Assembly: GCA_023384135.1 (NCBI GenBank)
Contig: JAHDXS010000002.1
Span: forward strand, 744,001-808,000
Direction of reading: 5' to 3'
Source: Alphaproteobacteria bacterium
Lineage (GTDB): Bacteria > Pseudomonadota > Alphaproteobacteria > Micavibrionales > Micavibrionaceae
DNA: 64,000 bases
The notes below the pieces were generated by a model. That model did not search any database. It was not told the origin of the DNA and worked only from the letters and a program-made list of their open reading frames with translations. Both the position numbers and the translations under genes were made by a program. Positions 44,139 to 53,943 of this stretch are shown here, piece after piece. Numbering within the stretch: position 1 is the stretch's first letter; each line of letters starts with the position of its first letter.

Positions 44139-44459
44139 ATGGCACAGGCAATGGCCGAAGACAGCGGAAAGCTGACCCTGAGCAAGGTTTTTAACTTCGC
44201 CGTCAAGGGTGTGTTGCTGTACGTGGGCTTCGGGCTTCTCGATCTGGCTCTCTGGCACTACGATCCCGGCGGCGTAGCCCTCTTCGACGCCGTGAAGGAA
44301 CCGATCCTGAACGCCTTCGACACGCTGGGCATCTCTGACGCGCTGAACACCGTGGCGACATGGCTGGGCGGCGGCACCGCGCACATGGCCGCGCAGATGG
44401 GCGGGGCCGAAGTCGCGGTCGGTAACGGCATGGGCAACGCCTTCATCCCTGATTATTGA
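44139..44459 (+). CDS. Small orphan membrane protein, 106 residues
   Basis: Contains one hydrophobic segment (VFNFAVKGVLLYVGFGLLDLALW, about residues 15-37) and a Gly/Ala/Met-rich C-terminus (TWLGGGTAHMAAQMGG). I do not recognise it. ATG 44139 has AGAGGT upstream; an ATG 5 codons earlier is possible. Divergent from the exported orphan and probably under the same Fur-like control. The left copy of the 66-bp repeat starts 19 bases after its stop. Confidence 0.65.
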   Translation: MAQAMAEDSGKLTLSKVFNFAVKGVLLYVGFGLLDLALWHYDPGGVALFDAVKEPILNAFDTLGISDALNTVATWLGGGTAHMAAQMGGAEVAVGNGMGNAFIPDY

Positions 44460-44477
44460 TCCCGGTAAATTCAGACC

Positions 44478-44543
44478 ACAAGCCGCCGTTGCTCTTCCAT
44501 GCCCATGGCGTAGAGGATCGGCTGATCGCTTTTTTGCCGCGCC
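44478..44543. repeat. 66-bp direct repeat, left copy
   Basis: Identical over 66 bases to 45700-45765. On the minus strand it encodes the last codons of the FabD-like gene (ending MGMEEQRRLVV), so it is a duplicated 3' gene end. Together the two copies flank an AT-rich insert. Confidence 0.95.
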
Positions 44544-44641
44544 AAAAATTCCACAAAAAAAGCCATACTTCTATCATTTAATAAATTATAAGTTGAAAAG
44601 ACAATAGAAAATATTTAGTCATAATAAAAAGGAAACATCTT

Positions 44642-45154
44642 ATGCGCCTTATCGGACTTTTATTTTTTTTAAATATTTTGTCAGCTTGTGCGGTCCCTAT
44701 GCAGTCTCAAGAAATGATGCCGCAATTTGATTTTTATGATTCTGTCAGTCCCGAAAAGTATAAAGACTCAATTTTTGTTAGAAACATAGAGATAAAAAAA
44801 GGAGTGGGAGGAAGCATGCCTGTAACTCCAGAAGAATATAGGTCTGCTCTGGTTTCATCCCTCAGACAAGCCGATCTATATGCTCCTCAAGATAAGGCCA
44901 CATACGCGCTTGATGCTTTTATGTCAGAAATGAAGCAGCCAATGATTGGCTTTAATCTGACTGTCAATACAACAACAGAATACAAAATATATAAAGCCAG
45001 CGATAACAGTTTAGAGTTTTCTGAATCTGTAACAGTGCCATGCACAAAAGGCATGGGTGATGCTTTCGATGGGGCTATAAGGCTCAGAATGGCAAGCGGC
45101 TGTTCTGTGGGAGAAAACATCACGCACGCAATTAAATTGATTTCACAAAATTGA
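44642..45154 (+). CDS. AT-rich lipoprotein, 170 residues
   Basis: Signal peptide with lipobox LSAC (Cys16) in MRLIGLLFFLNILSAC. The mature part has no family I recognise; segments such as YALDAFMSEMKQPMIGFNLTVNTTTEYKIYKASDNS suggest a beta-rich fold, and two Cys (TVPCTKG, ASGCSVG) may pair. Codon use is AT-rich, unlike the flanking genes, consistent with transfer as part of the repeat-flanked insert. AAGGAAA lies upstream of the ATG. Confidence 0.75.
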   Translation: MRLIGLLFFLNILSACAVPMQSQEMMPQFDFYDSVSPEKYKDSIFVRNIEIKKGVGGSMPVTPEEYRSALVSSLRQADLYAPQDKATYALDAFMSEMKQPMIGFNLTVNTTTEYKIYKASDNSLEFSESVTVPCTKGMGDAFDGAIRLRMASGCSVGENITHAIKLISQN

Positions 45155-45164
45155 GGCTTAAAAA

Positions 45165-45668
45165 ATGAAAAAATTAGCACTTTTAATTTGTCTTTTATTT
45201 TTGAACGCCTGTGAAACACCTAGTCAAAATGTATATGATTTCAGAGAAGCTGGGCGCTCGGTTATAGTTGAATTTGGAACCGTTGTAGATGTTCGTCCCA
45301 TTAAGATAAAAGGCCAAAATACAGGAGCAGGGGCCGCGACAGGGGCGCTAGCAGGTGGAGCTCTGGGTTCTCAGCTCGGCAGCGGTGATGGTCAAATAGC
45401 AGGAGCGGCAGCTGGAATTATTGCTGGAGCCGTAGCTGGCGCAGTAGCAGAGCAGCAAATGCAAGATAAAGAAGGCCGTGATTTTACCGTGGTTACTGAA
45501 AAAGGGAAGACTATAACAATAGCGCAGTATTTTAAGAAAGATGAGCCTATCATTCAAAAGGGTGAACGAGTGATGGTTCAAACAAGCGGGAGTTATCAAA
45601 GAATCCTGCCCGCAGAGCACCTTCCCACAGAAATAAAGCGTCCTAAAGGTATAGAAGTAATAGATTAA
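45165..45668 (+). CDS. Glycine-zipper lipoprotein (SlyB/17-kDa-antigen-like)
   Basis: 167 residues. Lipobox LNAC (Cys16), then a glycine-zipper region (GAGAATGALAGGALGSQLG ... GAAAGIIAGAVAGAVAEQQM, about residues 55-105) and a C-terminal beta domain (FTVVTEKGKTITIAQ). This layout matches outer-membrane SlyB/Pcp/Rickettsia 17-kDa-type lipoproteins. AT-rich and 10 bases after the previous lipoprotein gene. Confidence 0.8.
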   Translation: MKKLALLICLLFLNACETPSQNVYDFREAGRSVIVEFGTVVDVRPIKIKGQNTGAGAATGALAGGALGSQLGSGDGQIAGAAAGIIAGAVAGAVAEQQMQDKEGRDFTVVTEKGKTITIAQYFKKDEPIIQKGERVMVQTSGSYQRILPAEHLPTEIKRPKGIEVID

Positions 45669-45692
45669 CTTAAAATGAGCCGATAAGTCGAT

Positions 45693-46730
45693 TCAAACGA
45701 CAAGCCGCCGTTGCTCTTCCATGCCCATGGCGTAGAGGATCGGCTGATCGCTTTTTTGCCGCGCCGAAAAATCGTCCTTGGATGTAAGCCCGTCCCACTT
45801 GATCGCGATCAGGCTTTGCGCGATCGCGCCGCCCAGTGTCGTGCCGGGGCCGAGGCAGATAATGCAGTCCGGCGCGAACTCTTTCATTCCGGCCTGCACC
45901 GCGCGGGTGAAATCGTAAGCCTCGCGCACCTGATGCCCGAGCGTGTAATCGAACAGCGCGCGCGGATCGGTCGAATATTTCTCCCAGACAGCGCCGCGCC
46001 CGTCGATCATCGGCAGGGCGGGCGCATCGAACATGGCGGGCGAGAATGTCTCCATCGCCTTCTCTGAAATCGGAGCCTGCAACGGCGTGTGGAACGCCGC
46101 ATGGTTGGGCAGCAGAAGCGGGAAACGGTCTTGAAGCGGCGACAGGCGCTTTTGCAATTCCGCGATGCCTTTCGTATTGGCCCCGAAAACGATCATTCCG
46201 CCCAACTCGATTGAGGTATAAGCTTCGCAACCCGGCGCTGCGTTCACCGTGCGAACGATCTCCGCCAGCTCCGCCCGCTTGCCGGGAATCTCGTGCCACT
46301 GTTCATCGACGAACGGATACACGATCTGCCCGCCGATCAGCGCGTCCTGCATGAACGTTCCCATAGTGTTGATCAGGGTCGCGGTGTGAAATATGTCCAG
46401 CGCCCCCGCGCAGCCCAGCGCGATATACCACCCCATCGAATTGCCCGTTACGGCGGCGATCTCGAATCTCTCCCGGTCGATGGAAAGAAAATCCCCGTAT
46501 GCGCAGGCATAAATCAGCGGCGAGGCGTTGTCCCCGCGTGTATGTTCCTTGATCGCATAAACCTCGCGCGAATCCAGATCGCGCACGGGAACCTGCCCGC
46601 GTTCGCGGCGGAGATCATCCACCGTCTCGATCAATTCCTTCTTCTCGGCGTGATATTTATGCAGATAGCCAAGCTCCGCCTTATTGTACGTCCCCCGTCC
46701 GGGCGCGATGACTAATGCTTTTTTCTTCAT
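45693..46730 (-). CDS. FabD-like acyltransferase
   Basis: 345 residues with an acyltransferase layout like malonyl-CoA:ACP transferase: the nucleophile elbow TGNSMGW (Ser98), and NHAAFHTPL with the catalytic His. The usual FabD N-terminal GQG motif is replaced by APGRGTYN. Start 46730 overlaps the stop of the E1 gene by 4 bases; an upstream extension to 46925 lies inside that gene. The coupling suggests both act on one acyl substrate. Its 3' end is the repeat described above. Confidence 0.75.
   Translation of the reverse strand: MKKKALVIAPGRGTYNKAELGYLHKYHAEKKELIETVDDLRRERGQVPVRDLDSREVYAIKEHTRGDNASPLIYACAYGDFLSIDRERFEIAAVTGNSMGWYIALGCAGALDIFHTATLINTMGTFMQDALIGGQIVYPFVDEQWHEIPGKRAELAEIVRTVNAAPGCEAYTSIELGGMIVFGANTKGIAELQKRLSPLQDRFPLLLPNHAAFHTPLQAPISEKAMETFSPAMFDAPALPMIDGRGAVWEKYSTDPRALFDYTLGHQVREAYDFTRAVQAGMKEFAPDCIICLGPGTTLGGAIAQSLIAIKWDGLTSKDDFSARQKSDQPILYAMGMEEQRRLVV
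45700..45765. repeat. 66-bp direct repeat, right copy
   Basis: The intact copy, inside the 3' coding end of the FabD-like gene. It is identical to 44478-44543, and 5 more bases match just outside (ATTCA). The interval between the copies is 1156 bases. Confidence 0.95.
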
Positions 46731-48946
46731 CGTTTCTTCCCTTTCCCGCACAGCGTCAGTGCGGCCTCGAGGATCCCGTCCCGGCTGGGCAGGGTGGAGG
46801 CGAAGGCCCGCCCCAGCGGAATGAAACAATCCTCCGCCGTGATCCGCTTGATCTTGGGCAGCGTTTCGAGATTTTCCATCAGGATCGTCATGATCTCCTC
46901 GCTCGGCGATCCGCTTCGGCGACATTCATCGACGATCAGAACATGCGAGCAAGGTTTCGCGGCTGCGGCGATGGCTTGCGCGTTAAGCGGCACGAGCCAG
47001 CGCAAATCCACGACGCGGATTTTGATTTTGTGAATGTCCTCCAGAATTTTCGCCGCCTGCCGCGAGAGGTAATACCCGTTGCCGTAAGTGAGAATACACA
47101 AATCCTTGCCCTTGCCGTGGATATGCGGCTCGCCAAACAAAACAGGCTTCGCCTGCGCGGGCGGAGTGTAATGAGAGGTCCAGAGCCCATCCTTCTCCGC
47201 ATGCAGGTCGCGTGTCATGTAAAGCGCGATCGGTTCAAGGTAAACCACGATCCGCTGTTCCTCGCGCGCCAGCCTTACGCACTCGCGCAGCATCTCAACC
47301 GCGTCCGCCCCGTTGGAAGGGCAGGCCACGATGATCCCCGGAATGTCGCGCAGGACGGCCAGCGCGTTGTCATTGTGGAAATGCCCGCCGAACCCGCGCT
47401 GATAGGGAAGCCCCGCGATGCGTATAACCATCGGGTTGGTGTATTTCTGGCTGGAGAAAAAGCTCAGCGTCGCCGCCTCGCCGCGCAACTGATCCTCGGC
47501 GTTATGCAGATAAGCCAGAAACTGGATTTCGGGAATCGGGATAAACCCGTTATGCCCGAGGCCGATGGCCAGCCCCAGAATGCTCTGCTCGTCCAGAAGC
47601 GTATTGATCACCCGGTGCGGCCCGAAGCGGTCATGCAGCTTGGTGGTGACGCCGTAAACCCCGCCCTTCGGCCCGATATCCTCCCCGGCGAGAATGACCT
47701 CCGGGCAGGCCAGCATCAGATCGTGCAGCGCCCAGTTGATCAGTCGCGCCATGTGTTGGGGCTGCTCCATCGTCGGGATCTCGCGCCCGAAACTCTGCTC
47801 GCGCTCCTTTTGCGGAACGGAAGCAGGCGGCACGATGTCAGCAGGCAGGGGCACGATGCTGCTCATCACCTCCTGCGCGGTGCGCAACTTGGGCCGCTTG
47901 ATGACATGCTCCGCCGCGCGTTCGACTCGCTCGCCGATGGTGTTGTAAATCTCCAGAACCTGCCCGTTCGTGAGAATCCCCAGCCCGGTCAGAAGCGCCG
48001 CACTATGCAAAAGCGGGTCCTGCGCTTCCGTCGCGTCGATCTTCGCCTGACTCATATAGCTGGTCTGCACGTCCGCGCCGGCATGACCAAACAGCCGGAT
48101 GCAATCCATATGCAGGAACGCCGGAGCCTTGTGCGTCCGCACGAAATCGGCGGCTTCTCGCGCGACCATGTAAGTCTCAATCGCGTTCAGACCATCGCAT
48201 TGAAAATACTGTAACCCCGCGCGGTTGCTGTAAGTATTCTTGACCCAGTTCTTCGGCGTCGGCGTGGAAATGCCGATTTCATTATCCTCACAGACAAACA
48301 GAATGGGCATATCCACCCGCTTGTGCGCGCTCCAGCACGCGGTGTTGAGCGCGCCCACCGCCGTGGAATGGTTAACCGACGCATCCCCGAAGCTGCAATA
48401 AATGATGGAATCCTTGGCGATCTTCCCGGCATGGCCCAGCCGCTCCGCCAGCCCGAGGCTGAACGCCGCGCCGACCGCCTTCGGCAGGTGCGAGGCGATC
48501 GTGCTGGTCTGCGGCGGGATATTGAGCGCCTTGCTGCCCAGAACTTTATGCCGCCCCGCCGAGATCGGGTCCTCGCTGGACGCCGTGAAGCTCAGCAGCA
48601 TATCCCAGAGCGGCGTCTGCCCCGGCAGTTTTTTGGCCCGCTGGATCAGAAAGGCCGCGTCCCGGTAGTGCAGGAACGCCATGTCCTCAAGCCGCAGCGC
48701 GGCGGAAATTGCGGCGTTACCCTCGTGCCCTGAGCTGCCGATCGTATAGAAACTCTCGCCCCGCGCCTGCAAAATGCGGGAAATCAGGTCAAGCCTGCGG
48801 CTCAAAACCTGCGATTCATAAATCTCCACGAGGGCTTGCGCGGACAGCCCGGCCTCTGCCGGATCGCAAAGCCGCGTATCGGGCAGGTCGCCCGCCGCCA
48901 CGCGCCTTAGAAAATTCTCATGTACGATTTTTGCGCGATCCTGCAT
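46727..48946 (-). CDS. Fused 2-oxoacid dehydrogenase E1 (alpha plus beta)
   Basis: 739 residues joining both E1 subunits. The alpha half (1-350) has the TPP motif from [19 protein letters not shown] to CEDNEIGIS and a phosphorylation-loop-like TSYMS. The beta half (about 395-739) has [14 protein letters not shown], the [19 protein letters not shown] region, and a transketolase C-terminal domain. This resembles branched-chain 2-oxoacid dehydrogenase E1 fusions. No E2 or E3 gene is nearby, so its partner complex is unknown. It is divergent from gcdH. Confidence 0.85.
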   Translation of the reverse strand: MQDRAKIVHENFLRRVAAGDLPDTRLCDPAEAGLSAQALVEIYESQVLSRRLDLISRILQARGESFYTIGSSGHEGNAAISAALRLEDMAFLHYRDAAFLIQRAKKLPGQTPLWDMLLSFTASSEDPISAGRHKVLGSKALNIPPQTSTIASHLPKAVGAAFSLGLAERLGHAGKIAKDSIIYCSFGDASVNHSTAVGALNTACWSAHKRVDMPILFVCEDNEIGISTPTPKNWVKNTYSNRAGLQYFQCDGLNAIETYMVAREAADFVRTHKAPAFLHMDCIRLFGHAGADVQTSYMSQAKIDATEAQDPLLHSAALLTGLGILTNGQVLEIYNTIGERVERAAEHVIKRPKLRTAQEVMSSIVPLPADIVPPASVPQKEREQSFGREIPTMEQPQHMARLINWALHDLMLACPEVILAGEDIGPKGGVYGVTTKLHDRFGPHRVINTLLDEQSILGLAIGLGHNGFIPIPEIQFLAYLHNAEDQLRGEAATLSFFSSQKYTNPMVIRIAGLPYQRGFGGHFHNDNALAVLRDIPGIIVACPSNGADAVEMLRECVRLAREEQRIVVYLEPIALYMTRDLHAEKDGLWTSHYTPPAQAKPVLFGEPHIHGKGKDLCILTYGNGYYLSRQAAKILEDIHKIKIRVVDLRWLVPLNAQAIAAAAKPCSHVLIVDECRRSGSPSEEIMTILMENLETLPKIKRITAEDCFIPLGRAFASTLPSRDGILEAALTLCGKGKKR

Positions 48947-49021
48947 GTGCGAGCTTTATCAATCTTCTTTATCAATGTTATAGTTTGCCCAAATCCAATA
49001 GTACAGGACCTTGACAAAGAC

Positions 49022-50206
49022 ATGAGCCGCGCCGCTTTTTCCTGGGAAGACCCCCTCAATCTCGAAACCGCCCTGACCGAGGACGAACGCGCCATCAGGG
49101 ACACCGCGCACAGCTTCGCGCAGGAAGTCCTGATGCCCAAGGTACTCATGGCCTACCGGGAGGAGCATTTCGACCCCGGGATTATGCGGGCAATGGGCGA
49201 ACTGGGCCTGCTCGGCTCGACCTTGCCGGAGGAATACGGCGGAGCGAGCATAGGTTACGTGGCGTACGGCCTGATCGCGCGGGAGGTCGAGCGCGTGGAT
49301 TCCGGCTACCGTTCCGCGATGTCCGTGCAATCCTCGCTCGTTATGTATCCGATCTATGCTTGGGGGTCGGAGGAGCAGCGTAAAAAATACCTGCCGAAAC
49401 TGGCCACGGGCGAATGGATCGGCTGTTTCGGTCTGACCGAACCCGACGCCGGGTCTGATCCGGGAGGCATGAAGACGAAGGCCCGCCAGGTGAAAGGCGG
49501 CTATAGCCTCTCCGGCTCGAAAATGTGGATCAGCAATTCCCCCATCGCCGACGTGTTCGTCGTCTGGGCGAAATCCGACGCGCATGACGGCGCGATCAAG
49601 GGCTTCATCCTCGAAAAGGGCATGAAGGGCCTCTCCGCGCCCAAAATCGAGGGCAAGCTGTCTCTGCGCGCCTCCATCACCGGCGAAATCGTGATGGATG
49701 AGGTGTTCGTGCCCGAGGAAAACCTGCTCCCCAACGCCTCCGGCCTCAAGGGGCCGTTTGAATGTCTCAACCGCGCACGCTACGGCATCGCGTGGGGGGT
49801 GATGGGCGCCGCGGAATTTTGCTGGCACGCCGCGCGGCAATATACGCTGGATCGCAAACAGTTCGGCCGCCCGCTGGCGCAGACCCAGCTCGTTCAAAAG
49901 AAACTCGCCGACATGCAGACCGAGATCGCGCTGGGCCTTCACGCCGCGCTGCGCGTGGGCCGCCTGATGGACGAAGACGCCTTCGCGCCCGAGATGATCT
50001 CCCTCGTGAAGCGCAACAACTGCGGCAAGGCGCTGGATATCGCCCGCGTCGCCCGCGACATGCACGGCGGCAACGGCATTGCCGACGAATTCCACGTCAT
50101 GCGCCATATGTGCAATCTGGAATCCGTAAACACCTACGAAGGCACGCACGACATCCACGCCCTCATTCTGGGCCGCGCGCAAACGGGTTTGCAGGCGTTT
50201 TTCTGA
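49022..50206 (+). CDS. gcdH: Glutaryl-CoA dehydrogenase
   Basis: Oxidises and decarboxylates glutaryl-CoA to crotonyl-CoA in lysine and tryptophan breakdown. The 394-residue acyl-CoA dehydrogenase has [37 protein letters not shown] and the C-terminal [20 protein letters not shown] with the catalytic Glu. The N-terminus ([22 protein letters not shown]) is characteristic of GcdH. Start 49022 is taken over 48920, which lies in the divergent promoter. Confidence 0.92.
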   Translation: MSRAAFSWEDPLNLETALTEDERAIRDTAHSFAQEVLMPKVLMAYREEHFDPGIMRAMGELGLLGSTLPEEYGGASIGYVAYGLIAREVERVDSGYRSAMSVQSSLVMYPIYAWGSEEQRKKYLPKLATGEWIGCFGLTEPDAGSDPGGMKTKARQVKGGYSLSGSKMWISNSPIADVFVVWAKSDAHDGAIKGFILEKGMKGLSAPKIEGKLSLRASITGEIVMDEVFVPEENLLPNASGLKGPFECLNRARYGIAWGVMGAAEFCWHAARQYTLDRKQFGRPLAQTQLVQKKLADMQTEIALGLHAALRVGRLMDEDAFAPEMISLVKRNNCGKALDIARVARDMHGGNGIADEFHVMRHMCNLESVNTYEGTHDIHALILGRAQTGLQAFF

Positions 50207-50241
50207 GGTTTTTGAAAGCGGAATTTTTCAGGCAGGACGCG

Positions 50242-51255
50242 ATGAACGAACAACCAAATCAAACGTCGATAATCGCAAGACTTTTATTGGCGCTCTGCTG
50301 TCTGCTTTTTCCGCTCGCGGCGATGGCGCAGGAAGAATCCAAACCCGCAGAACCGGAGAAAGTTTTCGTCGGCGTCCATATCAACGACGTGCAGGAAATC
50401 GACCTGCGCACCCACAGCTACCGCCTCGATTTCTATATCTGGTTTCGTTGGAACAATCCTGAAATCAACCCCGCCGAAAGCCTTGAATTCATGAATTCCT
50501 TCGAGCCGGAGAATCATGTCCGCAACGTGATTTACAATGAGCCGCAGAAAATGCCCGACGGTTCGCTTTATACCGTTTTGAGGGAACGGGGAAAGTTCAG
50601 CGGAAAATTTCCGCTCCACAAATTTCCCTTCGACAACCAGCAGCTTGTGATCCTGATCGAAGACAGCATGTCAGCCGAGGACGCGCTGGTCTATGTCCCC
50701 GACGAGAGCATCCCCGCGCCTGTGACAATCAATAAGGATATCTATATTCCGGGGTTCACGATTGGAAAGCCGGATGCGGAGGTAAAGCCGTTTCTCTACG
50801 ACACCACCTTCGGCGATCTGAATGTTGAGGGAGGCTCGACATATTCGAGGGGCCACTTCATCATTCCGCTTAAGCGCCCGCAAGTCTCGATGGCCGTGAA
50901 AATCTTCCTGCCTATTGCGCTGATCCTAGTCTGCACGGCGATGGTTTATTTCGTTCACCCGCTTTATATCGAGGGCCGCCTCGGCGTTGTCATCACGGCC
51001 CTGTTGACGCTCGTCGCCCTGCAACTCACCGCGACCAGCGCCTTGCCGGAGGTGGATTACCTCCTGCTGACCGACAAGATTTACCTGCTGTCATACCTCT
51101 TCATCATCGTGACTTTATGGCAGATCGTGCGGACCTCCTCGCGCGTGCGTCAGGAAAGCTATGAGAATGTGTTCAGGAGCAACATTATTGTCTTGGTGGC
51201 TGTGAGCGCGATGATGGCAGCGGGCGTGACCGTTCTGATCGCCGGGGCGCTTTAG
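50242..51255 (+). CDS. Pentameric ligand-gated ion channel (GLIC/ELIC type)
   Basis: 337 residues with the Cys-loop receptor architecture lacking the cysteines: signal peptide (1-29), a beta-sandwich ligand-binding domain (VFVGVHINDVQEIDLRTHSY at 41-60, with the FPFDNQQL equivalent of the Cys loop at 128-135), and four membrane helices at about 219-239, 244-268 (pore-lining, RLGVVITALLTLVALQL), 278-297 and 313-336. The ligand is unknown. ATG 50242 opens the signal peptide; the long in-frame extension upstream lies inside gcdH. Convergent with carbonic anhydrase, overlapping it by 4 bases. Confidence 0.88.
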   Translation: MNEQPNQTSIIARLLLALCCLLFPLAAMAQEESKPAEPEKVFVGVHINDVQEIDLRTHSYRLDFYIWFRWNNPEINPAESLEFMNSFEPENHVRNVIYNEPQKMPDGSLYTVLRERGKFSGKFPLHKFPFDNQQLVILIEDSMSAEDALVYVPDESIPAPVTINKDIYIPGFTIGKPDAEVKPFLYDTTFGDLNVEGGSTYSRGHFIIPLKRPQVSMAVKIFLPIALILVCTAMVYFVHPLYIEGRLGVVITALLTLVALQLTATSALPEVDYLLLTDKIYLLSYLFIIVTLWQIVRTSSRVRQESYENVFRSNIIVLVAVSAMMAAGVTVLIAGAL

Positions 51256-51893
51256 GTCTTAACCGCCTGAAAGTGCCCGGAGCGCGGATCGTATTCCATC
51301 AGGTGCCCGTCATCCATCGAGAAGTACCAGCCGTGCAGCTTCAGCGTGCCGGCCTCTACCTTCTCCCGTATCCACGGGAACCCGGTGAGGTTGCTAAGCG
51401 ACAAAAGGATGCTCTCCTTCTCGCAGCGGTGCTGGGTCTCGCAAGGCGCTTCGTCCGGGCGGCGTTCGGCCAGCGTCTTCTCCCGCGCCTTCGCGGCGAT
51501 ATTGACCCACATGCCGATAAAATCGGTGTTATCCGTCTTGCCCGGCTCCAGAAGTGCCGCGATCCCCGCGCAGCTGGAATGGCCGAGGATCACCACATGC
51601 CGCACCTCAAGAATCCGCACAGCGAATTCCAGGGCCGCGCTCACCCCGTGGAGGGTCTTAACATCCGGTGCGTAAGGCGGCACGAGATTGGCGACGTTCC
51701 GCACCACGAAAATATCGCCCGGCCCGGATTCGGTAATAATCGAAGGATCGACCCGCGAGTCGCTGCACGCGATGATGAGCGTCTTGGGAGACTGGCCGTG
51801 CTGCGCCAGATCGCGGTAAAGCGGATCGCCCGAAGCGTAATACCGCGCGTAGAATTTCCGGTATCCTTCAATAAGCGCTCTAACTTCAGCCAT
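51252..51893 (-). CDS. Beta-class carbonic anhydrase
   Basis: Interconverts CO2 and bicarbonate. The zinc ligands are visible as CSDSRVD and HSSCAG (His-x-x-Cys). 213 residues from ATG 51893, which is better placed than 51908. The RNVANLVPPY and LHGVSAALEFAV motifs match the bacterial Can/CynT group. Confidence 0.93.
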   Translation of the reverse strand: MAEVRALIEGYRKFYARYYASGDPLYRDLAQHGQSPKTLIIACSDSRVDPSIITESGPGDIFVVRNVANLVPPYAPDVKTLHGVSAALEFAVRILEVRHVVILGHSSCAGIAALLEPGKTDNTDFIGMWVNIAAKAREKTLAERRPDEAPCETQHRCEKESILLSLSNLTGFPWIREKVEAGTLKLHGWYFSMDDGHLMEYDPRSGHFQAVKT

Positions 51894-51966
51894 GTCTAGA
51901 AACTCCATGAATTCGCTAATCCCTTGCGAACCATAAATTTCCCTGCGCTTTTTTCAAGGCTTATTA

Positions 51967-53841
51967 TCAAAAGCCCCAGTAAAGAGGAATAACGATCATT
52001 GCAACGCCCCACATAAGCAGGTTCATGGGTATACCGATCTTAAGGAAATCCTTGAATTTATAACCGCCGGCCGAATAGACGAACGTATTGGTCTGATACC
52101 CGATAGGGGTCGCAAAGCTCGCGGAGGCGCCGAACATGATGGCCGCGACGAAAGGCCGCGGGTCGTAGCCAAGCGAGAGCGCCAGACCGATCGCGATGGG
52201 CGTCATGACGATCGCTACAGCGTTATTGGTGATAATTTCTGTAAGAATTGACGTAATCAAATAGACAACGGCAAGGATCATAAACGGCCCGTAGGGGCGT
52301 GCGAAATCGACAGCGGTGTTAACCAGAAGCGCCATAGAGCCGGTATTCTCCATCGCCGTTCCGATCCCCAGCATTCCGAAGATCAGCAGCAGAATGCGCC
52401 AGTCGATGGCCTTGTAGGCGTGTTCCGGCGTAACGCAGCCGCTCATGACAACGGCGATCGCGCCGATGAACGACAGGCCAGCGATGGGCATGATCTCCAG
52501 CGCGCTCAGAAAAACGACGGCAAACAGCACAGCAATCGAAAAGGCAGCGCGCTTGGGGTGCAGGATGCGTTGGCGCATCTGTGAGGCGCTCAGGATCTGC
52601 TCGTTTTCAAAAAGCTTGGCGAGTTCTTCTTCAGGCCCCTCAAGGATCAGCGTATCGTTCTCCATCAGCACGACATTCCCGATAGCGCCGGTGATATTCT
52701 TGTCGCGGCGGTGAACGCCGATCACAAAGCATCCGTAGCGGCGGCGCAGGCGCAAATCGCGGATACGCATGCCGACCATGTCTGAATTCTGGGCGAGAAC
52801 CCCCTCGGCCACCATGACCTGCCGGGCGGGCAGGGCCTCGGAGAACACATTCGGCCGCTCAATGTCGAACGCCATGCCGATATATTTTTTAAGCTCGATA
52901 AGCTCTTCCTTATGCGCCTTGAAAACCAGCCTGTCCCCGGCTTCAAGCGGAATGTCCCGCAAGGGCGAGATTGGCCGGGGCTTGTCGTCGGCATCTTCCG
53001 ACGGCGCGCGCAAAGTCGTGATCAGGTTGGACAGCGCCTCGCTGAGCCCGAGGCGGTTGCCCGCTTCGCGCCTCACGAGGTCGATGATTTCATAATCCTC
53101 ATGATCGGTGAACTGTACCTCATTAAGCGTCTTCCCGATCAGAGGCGAGTTGACGGTGATGATGGCTTCCGAAACGAACCGCTTCCGCAAAGCCGGATCG
53201 TCGATTTCATCCTTGGGCGGTGTACGCTCGGGCAGAAGATGTCGCCCAAAAACGGCCATGAACACAAGGCCAGTGAATGCGAAAGCAAGGCCGGGCAAGG
53301 TGATCTCGAACATCCCGAAGGGCTCAAGACCGGCCTTCTGGGCGACCCCGTCGACAAGGATGTTTGTTGATGTCCCGATCAGCGTACAAGTCCCGCCCAG
53401 AATCGTCGCATACGACAACGGAATAAGATATTTGGAAGGGTACTGCTTGAGTTTCTCCGCAAGCGCGATCACGACCGGGGTCAGGATAATCACGACCGGC
53501 GTATTGTTCATAAACGCCGAGATAACCACAACGACCAAAATCAGGCTGATAATGCCCCACGTCTTGTTCTTGCCCGATATGCTAAGAAGAAAGCGCCCCA
53601 TGGCGTCCACAACGCCCGTACGGTCCAAGGCCGCGCTGATGACGAACATACAGGCGATGGTGATCGGTGCGCTGTTGGAAAAGACGCCCAGCATGTCTTG
53701 TGTGCTGATGGCCCCGCTGGCAAGAAGCACGGACATCCCGCTGAGGGCAATCAGATGCGGAGGGAGCCGCTCGCGCACGAAGGCATACAGCACGCACCCC
53801 AGTACGGCGAATGTTAAATAGACATTCAATGCATCTATCAT
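51967..53841 (-). CDS. SLC13/DASS-family permease with two TrkA-C domains
   Basis: 624 residues. Two sets of transmembrane helices flank a cytoplasmic insert (about residues 205-400) made of two TrkA-C-like regulatory domains (SPLIGKTLNEVQFTDHEDY and DMVGMRIRDLRLRRRYGC). The helix-hairpin motifs NNTPVVIILTPV and NNAVAIVMTPIAIG are the sodium and substrate signatures. Such proteins often transport sulfate or dicarboxylates; the substrate cannot be told here. It is divergent from the Rrf2 regulator. Confidence 0.88.
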   Translation of the reverse strand: MIDALNVYLTFAVLGCVLYAFVRERLPPHLIALSGMSVLLASGAISTQDMLGVFSNSAPITIACMFVISAALDRTGVVDAMGRFLLSISGKNKTWGIISLILVVVVISAFMNNTPVVIILTPVVIALAEKLKQYPSKYLIPLSYATILGGTCTLIGTSTNILVDGVAQKAGLEPFGMFEITLPGLAFAFTGLVFMAVFGRHLLPERTPPKDEIDDPALRKRFVSEAIITVNSPLIGKTLNEVQFTDHEDYEIIDLVRREAGNRLGLSEALSNLITTLRAPSEDADDKPRPISPLRDIPLEAGDRLVFKAHKEELIELKKYIGMAFDIERPNVFSEALPARQVMVAEGVLAQNSDMVGMRIRDLRLRRRYGCFVIGVHRRDKNITGAIGNVVLMENDTLILEGPEEELAKLFENEQILSASQMRQRILHPKRAAFSIAVLFAVVFLSALEIMPIAGLSFIGAIAVVMSGCVTPEHAYKAIDWRILLLIFGMLGIGTAMENTGSMALLVNTAVDFARPYGPFMILAVVYLITSILTEIITNNAVAIVMTPIAIGLALSLGYDPRPFVAAIMFGASASFATPIGYQTNTFVYSAGGYKFKDFLKIGIPMNLLMWGVAMIVIPLYWGF

Positions 53842-53943
53842 GCCCGGGACACACCTTTTCCAGAACTTGTGACAAACACGCAACGGATGGAGACTGATGC
53901 TTCCACCCTACCATATTTCAGGGTAATGTATACAATAAACCAT

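Noticed and set aside
44478-44543. Left 66-bp repeat as an insertion-sequence end
   Set aside because: The copies are direct, not inverted, there is no transposase, and the repeat is coding sequence of the FabD-like gene.
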